From: JAWLBM01 sp041687675
GTDB lineage: Bacteria; Pseudomonadota; Alphaproteobacteria; Rhizobiales; Pleomorphomonadaceae
Assembly: GCA_041687675.1 (NCBI GenBank)
Contig: JAWLBM010000019.1
Location: 21,622-85,621, forward strand
DNA: 64,000 bases
Reading direction: 5' to 3'
Shown here: positions 7,864 through 16,815 of the stretch, one piece after another
How positions within the stretch are numbered: the first letter of the stretch is position 1
Layout of the letters: each line of letters begins with the position of its first letter
The notes under the pieces: model-generated
The model's database searches: none
Told to the model about the DNA's origin: nothing
What the model saw: the letters and a program-made list of their open reading frames with translations, nothing else
Translations under genes and position numbers: made by a program

Positions 7864-8574
7864 TTAGGCCGGCAGGACGATCACCTTCGTGCCGACCTCC
7901 GTCCGGTCGTAGAGGTGGATCATGTCCTGCGTCATCAGCCCGGTGCACCCGCTCGTCAGGTTGGTCCCGATCGTCTCGGGGTAGCGGGAGGCGTAGATCG
8001 TGTAGAGGGTGTAGACGCCGTCCTGGTAGAGATAGAGCGTCCGCGCCCCGAGCGGGTTGTCCGGGCCCCCCGGCATGCCGCCGGCGTACTTGGCGGCCCT
8101 TGGCTCGCGCTCGATCATCTCCTTCGGCGGGGTCCAGGTCGGCCATTCCGCCTTGCGGCCGACATAGGCGAGGCCGTCCCAGAGGAAGCCCTGGCGCCCG
8201 ACATTGGCGCCGTAGCGCGTGGCGGTCCCATTCCCCTCGATCCGGTAGACGTAGTAGTTTGCCGAATCGACGATGATCGTTCCGGGCTCCTCATCGGACT
8301 TGTATTCCACCGTCTGGCGGAAATATTTCGGATCGACCTTGCTGATGTCCATCTCCGGGATCGGGAACTTGTCCTCGGGCACCGGCGCATAGAGCATCGC
8401 CGCCTCCCTGCGGAGCCTGGCGTCGGACGACATGCATCCGGATAGGCCCAGCACGCCGACGCTGGCGGCGCATCCGACCAGGAAGGACCGGCGGTCGAGC
8501 CGCTCGGGCCGAATCCCCGACGGACCTTCATCGCCCGTCTGGCCGGCGGACCGCATCTCGTTGTCGATGATCAT
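7864..8574 (-). CDS. YkuD (L,D-transpeptidase-like) lipoprotein, atypical active site
   Basis: A 236-aa exported protein. It has a Tat-like RRSFLVG motif (29-35) and a lipobox LSGC (C47), so it is probably a periplasmic lipoprotein. The YkuD domain spans about 95-235. The catalytic cysteine is present (C210 in TSGCTGL), but the usual histidine of the R-I-H-G-T segment is Y194 (YTIYAS) and the usual arginine two residues after the cysteine is G212. It may belong to a YkuD subfamily with altered chemistry or have lost transpeptidase activity. Start uncertain: MRSAGQ at 8556 is an alternative. Confidence 0.8.
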   Translation of the reverse strand: MIIDNEMRSAGQTGDEGPSGIRPERLDRRSFLVGCAASVGVLGLSGCMSSDARLRREAAMLYAPVPEDKFPIPEMDISKVDPKYFRQTVEYKSDEEPGTIIVDSANYYVYRIEGNGTATRYGANVGRQGFLWDGLAYVGRKAEWPTWTPPKEMIEREPRAAKYAGGMPGGPDNPLGARTLYLYQDGVYTLYTIYASRYPETIGTNLTSGCTGLMTQDMIHLYDRTEVGTKVIVLPA

Positions 8575-8887
8575 GATCTCAGGGGCTCCATCTGTTGTGG
8601 GCCGGCGGGCGACCGATCGATCACGCTGAACCACTTCGGTGGCACAATCTGCCGCGACGCAGCGTGAATCGCAAGGCGGCCTTTTGCCTGCGGAAAGCGG
8701 CATTTCCCGGGCGCCGGCGGGCTCCGGCCAGGCGCGGCGCCCCGCCCGCCGTCTCCCGCGTCGACATGGCGGACATCGGGGCGCCGGGGAGGATCGCAGG
8801 TTCCCGGCGGTCGCGCATCGCCGTTAAGGCGGGGTTAGCGGGTGGCACATCATAAACACGGGATAGGTTTTTGCGTCCGAGGTCCCG
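8575..8887. other. Divergent intergenic region, YkuD gene / motA
   Basis: About 313 bases. No gene was supported. The 60 bases before motA contain a moderately A+T-rich stretch and probably its promoter. A TGGCAC element occurs twice (near 8639 and 8847), but neither has a TTGC box at the correct spacing for sigma-54. Confidence 0.4.
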
Positions 8888-9661
8888 ATGGACATAGCAA
8901 CGATCCTGGGCATCGTCGTCGCCTTCGCCGTGGTCGCCTTCGCGATCTCGATGGGCGGCAACTTCGGCGCGTTCGTCGACCTGCCATCGATTCTCATCGT
9001 GTTCGGCGGCGGCCTCGCGGCGACGCTGATCCGCTTCTCGCTCGGGGGCGTCATCGGCGCCTTCGTGCAGGGGTCGCGGATCGCCTTCGGCAGCCGGACG
9101 CCCAACTCGCGCGACCTGATCGAGGAGATCGCCTCGATCGCCGACGTGATGCGCAAGCAGGGACCGCTCGGCCTCGAGGCGGTGCAGGTGGACGACACCC
9201 TGCTCGCCAACGGGCTCCGGATGATCACCGACGGCTTCGACGGCAACTTCATCCAGGAGACGCTGGAGAAGGAGCGCGACCTGACGCTGGAGCGGCTGGA
9301 GGAGGGCGCCCGCGTCTACAAGGCGCTCGGCGACGCCGGCCCGGCCTTCGGCATGATCGGCACGCTGGTCGGGCTCGTGCAGATGCTGCAGGCGATGGAC
9401 GATCCTTCCAAGATCGGCCCGGCCATGGCCGTGGCGCTGCTGACCACGCTGTACGGCGCGCTGATCTCCAACGTGGTCTGCCTGCCGATCTACGAGAAGC
9501 TCAACGCCAAGGCCAAGGTGCTCGAAGTCAACATGACCCTGGTGATCGACGGCCTCGCCCAGATCCGCGCGGGCAAGAGCCCGAACGTGGTGCGCGAGGC
9601 GCTGAAGGCCTACCTGCCGCACAACCAGCGCCAGGGCGAGGAGGAGCGCGAGGCGGCCTGA
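8888..9661 (+). CDS. motA: MotA/PomA-type flagellar stator subunit
   Basis: A 257-aa inner-membrane protein with two N-terminal helices (about 5-25 and 30-50), a large cytoplasmic loop containing the charged segment that meets the rotor, and two further helices (about 150-200) around AFGMIGTLVGLVQML. The short cytoplasmic loop and overall length resemble the PomA/MotP branch (sodium-type) rather than E. coli MotA (about 295 aa). That ion assignment is inference. It is followed after 25 bp by motB and is not near other flagellar genes in this window. Confidence 0.85.
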   Translation: MDIATILGIVVAFAVVAFAISMGGNFGAFVDLPSILIVFGGGLAATLIRFSLGGVIGAFVQGSRIAFGSRTPNSRDLIEEIASIADVMRKQGPLGLEAVQVDDTLLANGLRMITDGFDGNFIQETLEKERDLTLERLEEGARVYKALGDAGPAFGMIGTLVGLVQMLQAMDDPSKIGPAMAVALLTTLYGALISNVVCLPIYEKLNAKAKVLEVNMTLVIDGLAQIRAGKSPNVVREALKAYLPHNQRQGEEEREAA

Positions 9662-9686
9662 CGGCCGCGCGCGATGGTGGAGCCGG

Positions 9687-10541
9687 ATGGCAAGCAAGCG
9701 GCGAAAGGGCGGCGGCGGGGCGCCGGAGTGGCTGGTCACCTTCGCCGACCTGATGAGCCTGCTCGTCTGCTTCTTCGTGCTGATCATCTCCTTCTCGAAC
9801 CAGGACGAGAAGAAGCTGCAGATCGTCGCCGGCTCCATGCGCGAGGCCTTCGGCGTGCAGACCGAGATCCGCGCCGCCGGCATGATCGAGCGCGACGGCC
9901 TGCCGGCGAACCTGCACTTCCGCCAGACCACCCAGGTGCCGACGCCGGCCGACACCAACTTCGAGAGCGAGAGCGACCCGACCCGCCCCAAGCAGGGCCC
10001 CGAGGCGGCGACACACGAATTCGTGACCGACGAGGATCGCCGCAAGGCCAGCTTCCTGATGGCCGCGGCCTCCCTGCGCCAGGCGCTGCAGTCGATGCCG
10101 GACATCGCCGAGATCTCCGACAACATCGTCATGCGGGTCGACGACGAGGGCCTCCATGTGGAACTCGTCGACCAGGACGGCCGGGCGATGTTCGGCTCCA
10201 CCTCCCGCCAGCCCTATCCCGTCGCGCGCGAACTTCTCGAGCGGATGGCCCCGGTGCTGAGAAAATTGCCGAATCGCATTAGGATCACCGGCCATACCTC
10301 CGCCGGGCCGACCTCGGTCGATCCGTTCGGCGGTGCGTGGCAGCTTTCCGCGGATCGCGCCGAGGTGACGAGGCAGATCCTGGTGGGGGAGGGGGTCCCG
10401 GCAGACCGCTTCGCGGCGATCGTGGGCAGGGCGGACACCGAGCCGCTGTTCGCCAACGATCCCTCGCTCGCGGCGAACCGCCGCATCTCCATCCTGCTTT
10501 TGGACGAGGATCCGCCGCTGCCACCTGACCTGTCGCCGTGA
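9687..10541 (+). CDS. motB: MotB/PomB-type stator subunit with OmpA domain
   Basis: A 284-aa protein. One transmembrane helix (about 15-38) carries the ion-binding aspartate in TFADLMSLLVCFF. A linker follows, then a C-terminal OmpA-like peptidoglycan-binding domain (about 145-275) with the RITGHTSAG, LSADRA and NRRISI blocks. It anchors the stator to the wall. An odd point is its company: the Mrp antiporter operon begins only 39 bp downstream. Confidence 0.85.
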   Translation: MASKRRKGGGGAPEWLVTFADLMSLLVCFFVLIISFSNQDEKKLQIVAGSMREAFGVQTEIRAAGMIERDGLPANLHFRQTTQVPTPADTNFESESDPTRPKQGPEAATHEFVTDEDRRKASFLMAAASLRQALQSMPDIAEISDNIVMRVDDEGLHVELVDQDGRAMFGSTSRQPYPVARELLERMAPVLRKLPNRIRITGHTSAGPTSVDPFGGAWQLSADRAEVTRQILVGEGVPADRFAAIVGRADTEPLFANDPSLAANRRISILLLDEDPPLPPDLSP

Positions 10542-10580
10542 TAAGGGGTTCCCCGTACGGCATGACATGAGGGAGACCGC

Positions 10581-12923
10581 GTGATCACGGAGGACTGGAT
10601 CCTCGTCGCCGCACTCGCCCCGTTCCTGGCGGCGGTTGCGGCCCCGTTCCTGGCAGCCGCGGCGGGACGCGCCGCCGCCTTCCTGCTCGCCGCGGTGCCG
10701 GCGGCGGTGTTCGTCGCCTTCGCCGGGCTGGTGCCCGGGGTGGCCGCCGGCGAGCGCTACGCCGCCGGGGTGGACTGGCTGCCGGCCTGGGGCGTGCGGC
10801 TGTCGTTCATGGTCGACGGCCTGTCGCTCATGTTCGCGCTGCTGATCACCGGCATCGGTGCCTTCATCATCGTCTACGCGGGCGGCTACATGAAGGGGCA
10901 CCCGCACGCGGGCCGCTTCCTCACCTTCATGTTCCTGTTCATGGGCGCGATGCTCGGCCTGGTGCTCGCCGACGACCTCATCACCCTGTTCGTCTTCTGG
11001 GAAGGCACCTCGATCACCTCCTTCCTGCTGATCGGCTTCGACCACGCGCGCCGGGCCTCGCGCCGGGCGGCGCTGCAGGCGCTTGTGATCACCGGCGCGG
11101 GCGGCCTGTCGCTGCTGGCCGCGGTGCTGCTCGCCGGCCAGATCACCGGCGCCGGCTCGCTGTCGGAGTTGCTGGCGACCGGCGACGCCCTGCGCTCGTC
11201 CGATCTCTACGTCGCCGTCTTCCTGCTCGTCCTCGGCGCGGCCTTCACCAAGTCGGCGCAGGTGCCGCTGCACGTCTGGCTTCCCAACGCCATGGAGGCG
11301 CCGACGCCCGTGTCGGCCTACCTGCACTCCGCGACCATGGTGAAGGCGGGCGTCTACCTCTTGATGCGGATGAACCCGGTTCTCGGCGACACCGACTGGT
11401 GGACGACGATCCTGCCGGTGTTCGGCGCCGCCACCCTGATCGTCGGCGCCCTGCTCGCGATGCGGCAGACCGACCTCAAGCTGATGCTCGCCTACACTAC
11501 CGTGGCCTCGCTGGGCCTCCTCGTGATGCTGACCGGCGTCGGCACCGAGGCGGCGATCGTCGGCGCGGTCTCTTATCTCTTCGCCCACTCGCTGTTCAAG
11601 GGCGCCCTCTTCATGGTGGCCGGCGCGATCGACCACGAGAGCGGCACGCGCGACGTGACCCGCCTCGGCGGCCTGCGCCGGGCGATGCCGGTGACCTTCG
11701 CGGCGGCGCTGGTGGCGGCGATCTCGATGGCGGGCCTGCCGGTGATGTTCGGCTTCGTCGCCAAGGAGGCGCTCTACCTCGGCCTCGACGACTCCGGTCG
11801 CACCGCGCTGCTCGCCGCCGCCGTGCTCGGCAACGCGCTGATGTTCGCCGTCGGCTTCCAGGTGGCGCTGAAACCGTTCCTCGGTCCTGAGGTGAAGACC
11901 CCGAAGCACGCTCACGAGGGGCCGTTCGAGCTCTGGGCCGGCCCGGTGGTGCTCGGCCTCGTCGGCCTCGGCGCGGCGCTGCTGACCTACCAGACGGCGG
12001 AATACCTCATCGCCCCGACCGCCGGCGCCGTGCTCGGCCGCCCGGCGATCCCCGAACTCCACCTGATCCCGACCTACATCTCGACGCCGCTGATCCTCTC
12101 CGTCGTCACAGTCGTGATCGGGCTGCTGCTCTACCTCGGCGCCCGGCAGATCCGCGCCGGCGTCGCCGGCACGCTCGCGGCGATCGGCTGGGGACCGGAC
12201 CGCGGCTTCGACCAGGCGGTGGCGGGCCTCGTCGCCTTTTCCTCGGCGGTCACCGGCCTCACCCAGACCGGGCGGATGAACCGCTACATCACCGTGACGA
12301 TCCTCGCTGCGGCGGTGGCGCTGCTGGTCCCGATGGCGGTCTACGACGAGTTCCCCGGCCGGCCGCCGTTCCCGCCGCTGACCATCTACGAATGGGCGAT
12401 CCTGCTGCTGACGGCCGTCGGCCTCGTCGCCGTCCTGATCGCACGCACCCGGCTCACCGCCATCGTCTCGCTGGGCATCCAGGGCTTCGGCGTCGCGGTG
12501 CTGTTCATGCTGTTCGGCGCCCCCGACCTCTCCTTCACCCAGTTCATGGTGGAGACGCTGTCGGTGGTGATCCTCGCCCTGGTGATGACCCGCCTCGCCC
12601 TCGGCGAGCGGGACCATCGGCCGACCGGCGAGATGGCCTGGCACGGCGCGCTGGCGCTCGCCACCGGCGGCGGCCTGGCGATGGTGCTGCTCGCGGCGGT
12701 CGAGGTGCCGTTCGACCGGCGGCTGACCGATTTCTTCGAGGCCTGGTCGCGGGTGATCGCCCACGGCCGCAACGTCGTCAACGTCATCATCGTCGACTTC
12801 CGCGGCGTCGATACTCTGGGCGAGATCGCGGTGGTGATGATCGCGGGCCTGTGCATCCTCGCCCTCGTCCGCATCAAGGCGGGCCGGCGGATACCGTCCC
12901 TGCGCGAGGAGACCCGATCGTGA
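10581..12923 (+). CDS. mnhA: Mrp antiporter subunit A
   Basis: A 780-aa polytopic protein, homologous to complex I NuoL. It carries conserved proton-channel residues in the TM5-TM8 region (e.g. VFWEGTSITSFLLIGF and KSAQVPLHVWLPNAMEAPTPVSAYLHSATMVKAG in pieces). The C-terminal 150-180 residues hold the MrpA-specific extension (LTAIVSLGIQGFGVAVLFMLFGAPDLSFTQF in pieces, a DUF4040/MbhE-like region). GTG start. It is the first gene of mnhABCDEFG, which expels Na+ or K+ in exchange for H+. Confidence 0.95.
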   Translation: MITEDWILVAALAPFLAAVAAPFLAAAAGRAAAFLLAAVPAAVFVAFAGLVPGVAAGERYAAGVDWLPAWGVRLSFMVDGLSLMFALLITGIGAFIIVYAGGYMKGHPHAGRFLTFMFLFMGAMLGLVLADDLITLFVFWEGTSITSFLLIGFDHARRASRRAALQALVITGAGGLSLLAAVLLAGQITGAGSLSELLATGDALRSSDLYVAVFLLVLGAAFTKSAQVPLHVWLPNAMEAPTPVSAYLHSATMVKAGVYLLMRMNPVLGDTDWWTTILPVFGAATLIVGALLAMRQTDLKLMLAYTTVASLGLLVMLTGVGTEAAIVGAVSYLFAHSLFKGALFMVAGAIDHESGTRDVTRLGGLRRAMPVTFAAALVAAISMAGLPVMFGFVAKEALYLGLDDSGRTALLAAAVLGNALMFAVGFQVALKPFLGPEVKTPKHAHEGPFELWAGPVVLGLVGLGAALLTYQTAEYLIAPTAGAVLGRPAIPELHLIPTYISTPLILSVVTVVIGLLLYLGARQIRAGVAGTLAAIGWGPDRGFDQAVAGLVAFSSAVTGLTQTGRMNRYITVTILAAAVALLVPMAVYDEFPGRPPFPPLTIYEWAILLLTAVGLVAVLIARTRLTAIVSLGIQGFGVAVLFMLFGAPDLSFTQFMVETLSVVILALVMTRLALGERDHRPTGEMAWHGALALATGGGLAMVLLAAVEVPFDRRLTDFFEAWSRVIAHGRNVVNVIIVDFRGVDTLGEIAVVMIAGLCILALVRIKAGRRIPSLREETRS

Positions 12924-13342
12924 GCACGCTGATTTTCCGCACCCTCTCGCCGCTGGTCACCGGCCTCATCCTGGTCTTCTCGGTGTTCATCACCCTGCGC
13001 GGCCACAACGAGCCCGGCGGCGGCTTCATCGGCGGGCTGATCGCCGCCGCCGGCTTCGCCATCTTCGGGCTCAGCCACGGGGTCGCCCGCGCGCGCCAGG
13101 CGCTGGTGTTCCACCCGCTGGTGTTCGCCGGGGCCGGGCTCTTCATCGCCGTCGCGGCGGGCCTCGCCTCGGCCCTGTTCGGGCGCAACTTCATGACCGG
13201 GCTCTGGGCCTACCCGCAGGTGCTCGGCGTGGAACTGGCGATCTCCTCGCCGCTCTTCTTCGACCTCGGCGTCTTCCTGGTGGTGACCGGCACGATGAGC
13301 TCCATCGTGCTCGCCCTCGAGGAGCGGGAGGGCGGGTTCTGA
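12920..13342 (+). CDS. mnhB: Mrp antiporter subunit B
   Basis: A 140-aa four-helix membrane protein with the RGHNEPGGGFIGGL signature of the MnhB family. Its GTG start overlaps the stop of mnhA (GTGA), so translation is coupled. It is separate from subunit A, unlike the fused PhaAB of Sinorhizobium meliloti. Confidence 0.95.
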   Translation: MSTLIFRTLSPLVTGLILVFSVFITLRGHNEPGGGFIGGLIAAAGFAIFGLSHGVARARQALVFHPLVFAGAGLFIAVAAGLASALFGRNFMTGLWAYPQVLGVELAISSPLFFDLGVFLVVTGTMSSIVLALEEREGGF

Positions 13343-13719
13343 TGGAGACCGCCTTCGCCGGCCTCGTCGGCCTCCTCTTCGCCACCAGCCTCTACCTGAT
13401 GCTGTCGACCAAGACGATCCGCATCCTGATCGGGATCGCGATCCTCAGCAACGCGGTGAACCTCCTGATCTTCACCGCCGGCCGGCTGGTGCGCGAGAAG
13501 CCGCCGCTGATCGCATTGGAGGCCTACGTGCCCGAGGCGGGTGTCGCCAACGCGCTGCCGCAGGCGCTGATCCTGACCGCGATCGTGATTTCCTTCTCCT
13601 TCTTCGCCTTCCTGCTGGTGCTCGCCTTCCGCGCCTACCAGGACCTCGGCACCGACGACACCGACGCCATGCGCATCGCCGAGCCGGTCGGCGAGCCCGG
13701 CCCGCCGCAGGGGTACTGA
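13342..13719 (+). CDS. mnhC: Mrp antiporter subunit C
   Basis: A 125-aa three-helix protein homologous to NuoK. It shows the RILIGIAILSNAVNLLIF helix and the ALPQALILTAIVISFS segment with the membrane glutamine/threonine pattern of this family. Starts one base inside the stop of mnhB (TGATG). Confidence 0.95.
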   Translation: METAFAGLVGLLFATSLYLMLSTKTIRILIGIAILSNAVNLLIFTAGRLVREKPPLIALEAYVPEAGVANALPQALILTAIVISFSFFAFLLVLAFRAYQDLGTDDTDAMRIAEPVGEPGPPQGY

Positions 13720-13723
13720 ACCG

Positions 13724-15304
13724 ATGGCCGTCTCGGACGCTGAAAAGGCCGTCGACTACGCCCTGGCCATGGTGATGGAGCCGGCCACCGCCGGCGACTG
13801 GCTGGTGGTCCTGCCGGTGGCCGTGCCGATGCTGGCCGGGGCCGTGCTGGTGATCCTGCGCCACTTCATGCGCTGGCACGCCGCCATCGCCGGAAGCGGC
13901 CTCGCCGTGCTGCTGATCGTCGACGTGCTGCTGCTGCAGCGGGTGCTGGCGGGCGGGCCACAGGTGATGATGATGGGCGGCTGGCTGCCGCCCTTCGGCA
14001 TCGCCTTCGAGGCGGACCTGCTGGGCACCACGCTCGCCTGCACCTCCGCCCTCGTCGCCTTCGCGATCTCGCTGCAGGCGGCGCGGCAGGTCAACACCCA
14101 CGAGCGGCGCTATGGCTACTATCCGTTCCTGATGCTGCTGATGGCCGGCGTCCACGGCGCCTTTCTCACCGGCGACCTCTTCAACCTCTACGTCTGGTTC
14201 GAGGTGCTGCTGATCTCCTCCTTCGGGCTGCTGGTGCTCGGCTCGGAGGACCGGCAGATCGACGCGACGGTGAAGTACGGCATCCTCAACCTGCTCGCCA
14301 CCACCCTGTTCCTGATCGGGACCGGCCTCCTCTATGGCACCCTCGGCACGCTCAACATGGCCGACATCGCCGTCAAGGCGCGCGATCCCGAGGTCCAGGG
14401 GCCGCTGATCACCCTGTCGGCGCTGTTCCTGCTCGCCTTCTCGATGAAGGCGGCGGCCTTTCCGCTGAACTTCTGGCTGCCCGCCTCCTACCACGCGCCC
14501 GGGCCGGGGGTGTCGGCCCTGTTCGCCGGCCTCCTCACCAAGGTGGGCGTCTACTCGCTGATCAAGGTGCTGGTGCTGCTGCTCGGGCCGCAGTCGGCGA
14601 ACCTCTCGGCGGTGGTCGCCTGGATGGCCGGGCTCACCATGGTGGTCGGCGCGCTCGGCGCGCTCGCCCAGTCCGAGATGCGCCGGCTGCTCAACTGGCT
14701 GGTGATCGCCGGCATCGGCAACATGATGATCGGGGTCGCCCTGCAGGACGAACTCTCGCTCGCCGGATCGATCTTCTACGCCGTGCACTCGATGCTGGTG
14801 ATGGCGGCGCTCTACCTCGCCGCCGGGCTGATCGAGGACATGACCGGCTCGGGTGACCTTCGACGGGTCGGCGGGGTGTGGGTCCGGCATGCAGGCTTCG
14901 GAACGCTGGTGCTGGTGCTGGTGCTCGCCGTCGGCGGCCTGCCGCCCTTCTCCGGCTTCTGGCCGAAGGCGGTGCTGGTGGACGCCACGCTCGCCGCTGG
15001 TGCGCCCTGGCTGGCGGCCGCCGTGCTCGTCTCCGGCTTCCTCACCACCCTCGCCGGCGGGCGCATGTTCATCTATGCCGTCTGGCGCGGCGGTCCGGAG
15101 GGGACGCCCGACGGAACCGTCGATCCGGCGGCGGCCGCGGTCGCGCCCGACGCCTCGCGGTTCCTGCCGGTGATGCTGCTGACCGCGGCGGTGGTGGCGG
15201 TCGGCCTCTGGCCGGCACCGGTCTACGACCTCTCGCTCGGCGCGGCGGCGGGCCTCATCGACCCGACCGGCTACATCGACGCCATCTTCGGAGAGCGGCC
15301 ATGA
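13724..15304 (+). CDS. mnhD: Mrp antiporter subunit D
   Basis: A 526-aa polytopic subunit homologous to NuoM/N. The conserved acidic residue lies in FNLYVWFEVLLISSF and conserved lysine in SMKAAAFPLNFWLPASY. It has about 14 predicted helices. It begins 4 bp after mnhC and ends overlapping mnhE (ATGA). Confidence 0.95.
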   Translation: MAVSDAEKAVDYALAMVMEPATAGDWLVVLPVAVPMLAGAVLVILRHFMRWHAAIAGSGLAVLLIVDVLLLQRVLAGGPQVMMMGGWLPPFGIAFEADLLGTTLACTSALVAFAISLQAARQVNTHERRYGYYPFLMLLMAGVHGAFLTGDLFNLYVWFEVLLISSFGLLVLGSEDRQIDATVKYGILNLLATTLFLIGTGLLYGTLGTLNMADIAVKARDPEVQGPLITLSALFLLAFSMKAAAFPLNFWLPASYHAPGPGVSALFAGLLTKVGVYSLIKVLVLLLGPQSANLSAVVAWMAGLTMVVGALGALAQSEMRRLLNWLVIAGIGNMMIGVALQDELSLAGSIFYAVHSMLVMAALYLAAGLIEDMTGSGDLRRVGGVWVRHAGFGTLVLVLVLAVGGLPPFSGFWPKAVLVDATLAAGAPWLAAAVLVSGFLTTLAGGRMFIYAVWRGGPEGTPDGTVDPAAAAVAPDASRFLPVMLLTAAVVAVGLWPAPVYDLSLGAAAGLIDPTGYIDAIFGERP

Positions 15305-15774
15305 GCGGGCGCATCGTCATCCTCCTCATCTACGTCGCCATGTGGGCGGGCGTGACGGGTTCGGTCGCTCCGCTGAACCTCCTGTTCGGGCTCGCGCTCG
15401 GGCTGCTGGCGCTCTGGCTCGTCCGCGACCCCTCCGACTCCGGGCCGCGGGTGCATCCCCTGCTGGTGCTCCAACTCGCCGGGGTTTTCATCATCGAGCT
15501 CCTGAAATCCGGCATCCGCGTCGCCCGGATCGTGGTGCGCCCCGACATGAAGCTGCGGCCGGCGGTGATCGCCTATCCGCTCACCGTGACGCGGGACTTC
15601 GAGATCACCATTTTGGCCAGCCTCATCACCCTGACGCCCGGCACGCTCTCGGTCGACGTGTCGCGCGACGGGGGGACGCTCTACATCCACTGCGTGGACG
15701 TGGACGACTACGACGCCGTAATCGCCGATATCCGCGACACCTTCGAGTCCCTGATCAGGAGGGCGTTCAATTGA
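15301..15774 (+). CDS. mnhE: Mrp antiporter subunit E
   Basis: A 157-aa protein with two or three N-terminal helices and a soluble C-terminal domain. The block SLITLTPGTLSVDVS is characteristic. Overlaps mnhD upstream (ATGA) and mnhF downstream (TTGA). Confidence 0.95.
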   Translation: MSGRIVILLIYVAMWAGVTGSVAPLNLLFGLALGLLALWLVRDPSDSGPRVHPLLVLQLAGVFIIELLKSGIRVARIVVRPDMKLRPAVIAYPLTVTRDFEITILASLITLTPGTLSVDVSRDGGTLYIHCVDVDDYDAVIADIRDTFESLIRRAFN

Positions 15775-16118
15775 GTACCTCCGACCTGCTGCTGCTTGCG
15801 GCGAACATCGCGCTGGTCGCCCTCTCGGGGGCGCTGCTGATGGTCGCCTGGCGGATCATCGTCGGCCCGACCCTGCCCGACCGGATCGTGGCGCTCGACC
15901 TTCTGGTCGGCATCGTGATCGGCCTCATCGCGGTGGTGGCGGTCCGCAGCGGCTACGAATCCTTTCTGGACGTGGCGATCGCCCTCGGCCTCGTCGGCTT
16001 CCTCGCCACCGTCGCCTTCGCCCGCTTCGTGCTGCGCCGGGGCCAGTCCGGCGACGCGCCGAGCACGCTGCCCCACCACGACCCGGACCGCGGCGCCGGC
16101 CGCGGAGCGCGCCGATGA
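15771..16118 (+). CDS. mnhF: Mrp antiporter subunit F
   Basis: A 115-aa three-helix protein containing RIIVGPTLPDRIVALDLL, the MnhF signature. It begins with a rare TTG codon at 15771 that overlaps the stop of mnhE; a downstream ATG would remove the first helix, so the TTG is favoured. The C-terminus is a short hydrophilic tail. Confidence 0.9.
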   Translation: MSTSDLLLLAANIALVALSGALLMVAWRIIVGPTLPDRIVALDLLVGIVIGLIAVVAVRSGYESFLDVAIALGLVGFLATVAFARFVLRRGQSGDAPSTLPHHDPDRGAGRGARR

Positions 16119-16498
16119 TCGACAGCATCCTCGACCTGCTCGGCGCCGCCTCGCTCCTCGTCGGCGCCGCCTTCGGGGTGGTCGGAGCCCTCGGCGTGCT
16201 GCGCTTTCCGGACGTCTACACGCGCACGCATGCGGCCAGCAAGGCCGGGACCCTCGGGTCCGGCTTCTGCCTGCTCGCGGTGGCGCTGGGGACCGAGTCG
16301 ATCGATGTGGCCACCCGTGCGGCGGTCGCGATCATCTTCTTCATGCTGACGGCCCCGGTCTCCGCCCACCTCCTCGCCCGCGCCGCCTTCCGGGCCGGAT
16401 ATCCGTCCGACTGTGCCGAGAACGCCTACCTCGCCGAAGTGGAGCGGCAGAGTGCAGCCGATGAGGCCGAACGCGCGGAAGATGTGACGGCTCGGTGA
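16115..16498 (+). CDS. mnhG: Mrp antiporter subunit G
   Basis: A 127-aa three-helix protein with GVLRFPDVYTRTHAASKAGT, the MnhG hallmark. The ATG overlaps the mnhF stop. It is the last gene of the operon, followed by a GC-rich hairpin. Confidence 0.95.
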   Translation: MIDSILDLLGAASLLVGAAFGVVGALGVLRFPDVYTRTHAASKAGTLGSGFCLLAVALGTESIDVATRAAVAIIFFMLTAPVSAHLLARAAFRAGYPSDCAENAYLAEVERQSAADEAERAEDVTAR

Positions 16499-16815
16499 TT
16501 CGTCCTCCACCCGGCCGGCGGGCAATCCGGCCGGACCGCCGTCCACTAATCTGCCGCCCAATTCGGGAAACATTCTTGGACCGGCCCGGATACGGGGAAA
16601 ATCAAGTTCTCTGGCTGCGATGATTCCTGCATTTGCCTCGGCAGATCACGACGGCGCTTGTAATCCGATCGGATCGGCGGTATTGGGAAGAAATAGCTTG
16701 TCTCAACCTGTTTGGCCCCGAGTGCGCTGCCAGACTTTTGCCTGAACGGATCCGCACCGGTTGCACGACTGGCCTCAATCCCATGCTGAATCCAAAAAAC
16801 GGGACTGACACCGAC
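16499..16815. other. mnhG-mucR intergenic region / long mucR leader
   Basis: About 317 bases without a gene. A perfect 8-bp GC stem at 16511-16534 (CCGGCCGG arms, 8-nt loop) follows mnhG but has no T-run. From about 16555 the sequence becomes clearly richer in A+T than the rest of the window. It contains a 12-bp palindrome ATCCGATCGGAT at 16663-16674. This region probably holds the mucR promoter and, by analogy with other MucR genes, autoregulatory sites. Confidence 0.5.

Noticed and set aside
5081..8146. Oligopeptidase B as a much longer protein extending through msrB
   Set aside because: The N-terminal 328 codons are non-coding in composition and overlap msrB; the GTG at 7162 with a ribosome site gives the normal length.
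8639..8860. Sigma-54 promoters before motA (two TGGCAC boxes)
   Set aside because: Neither has a TTGC box at the required spacing.
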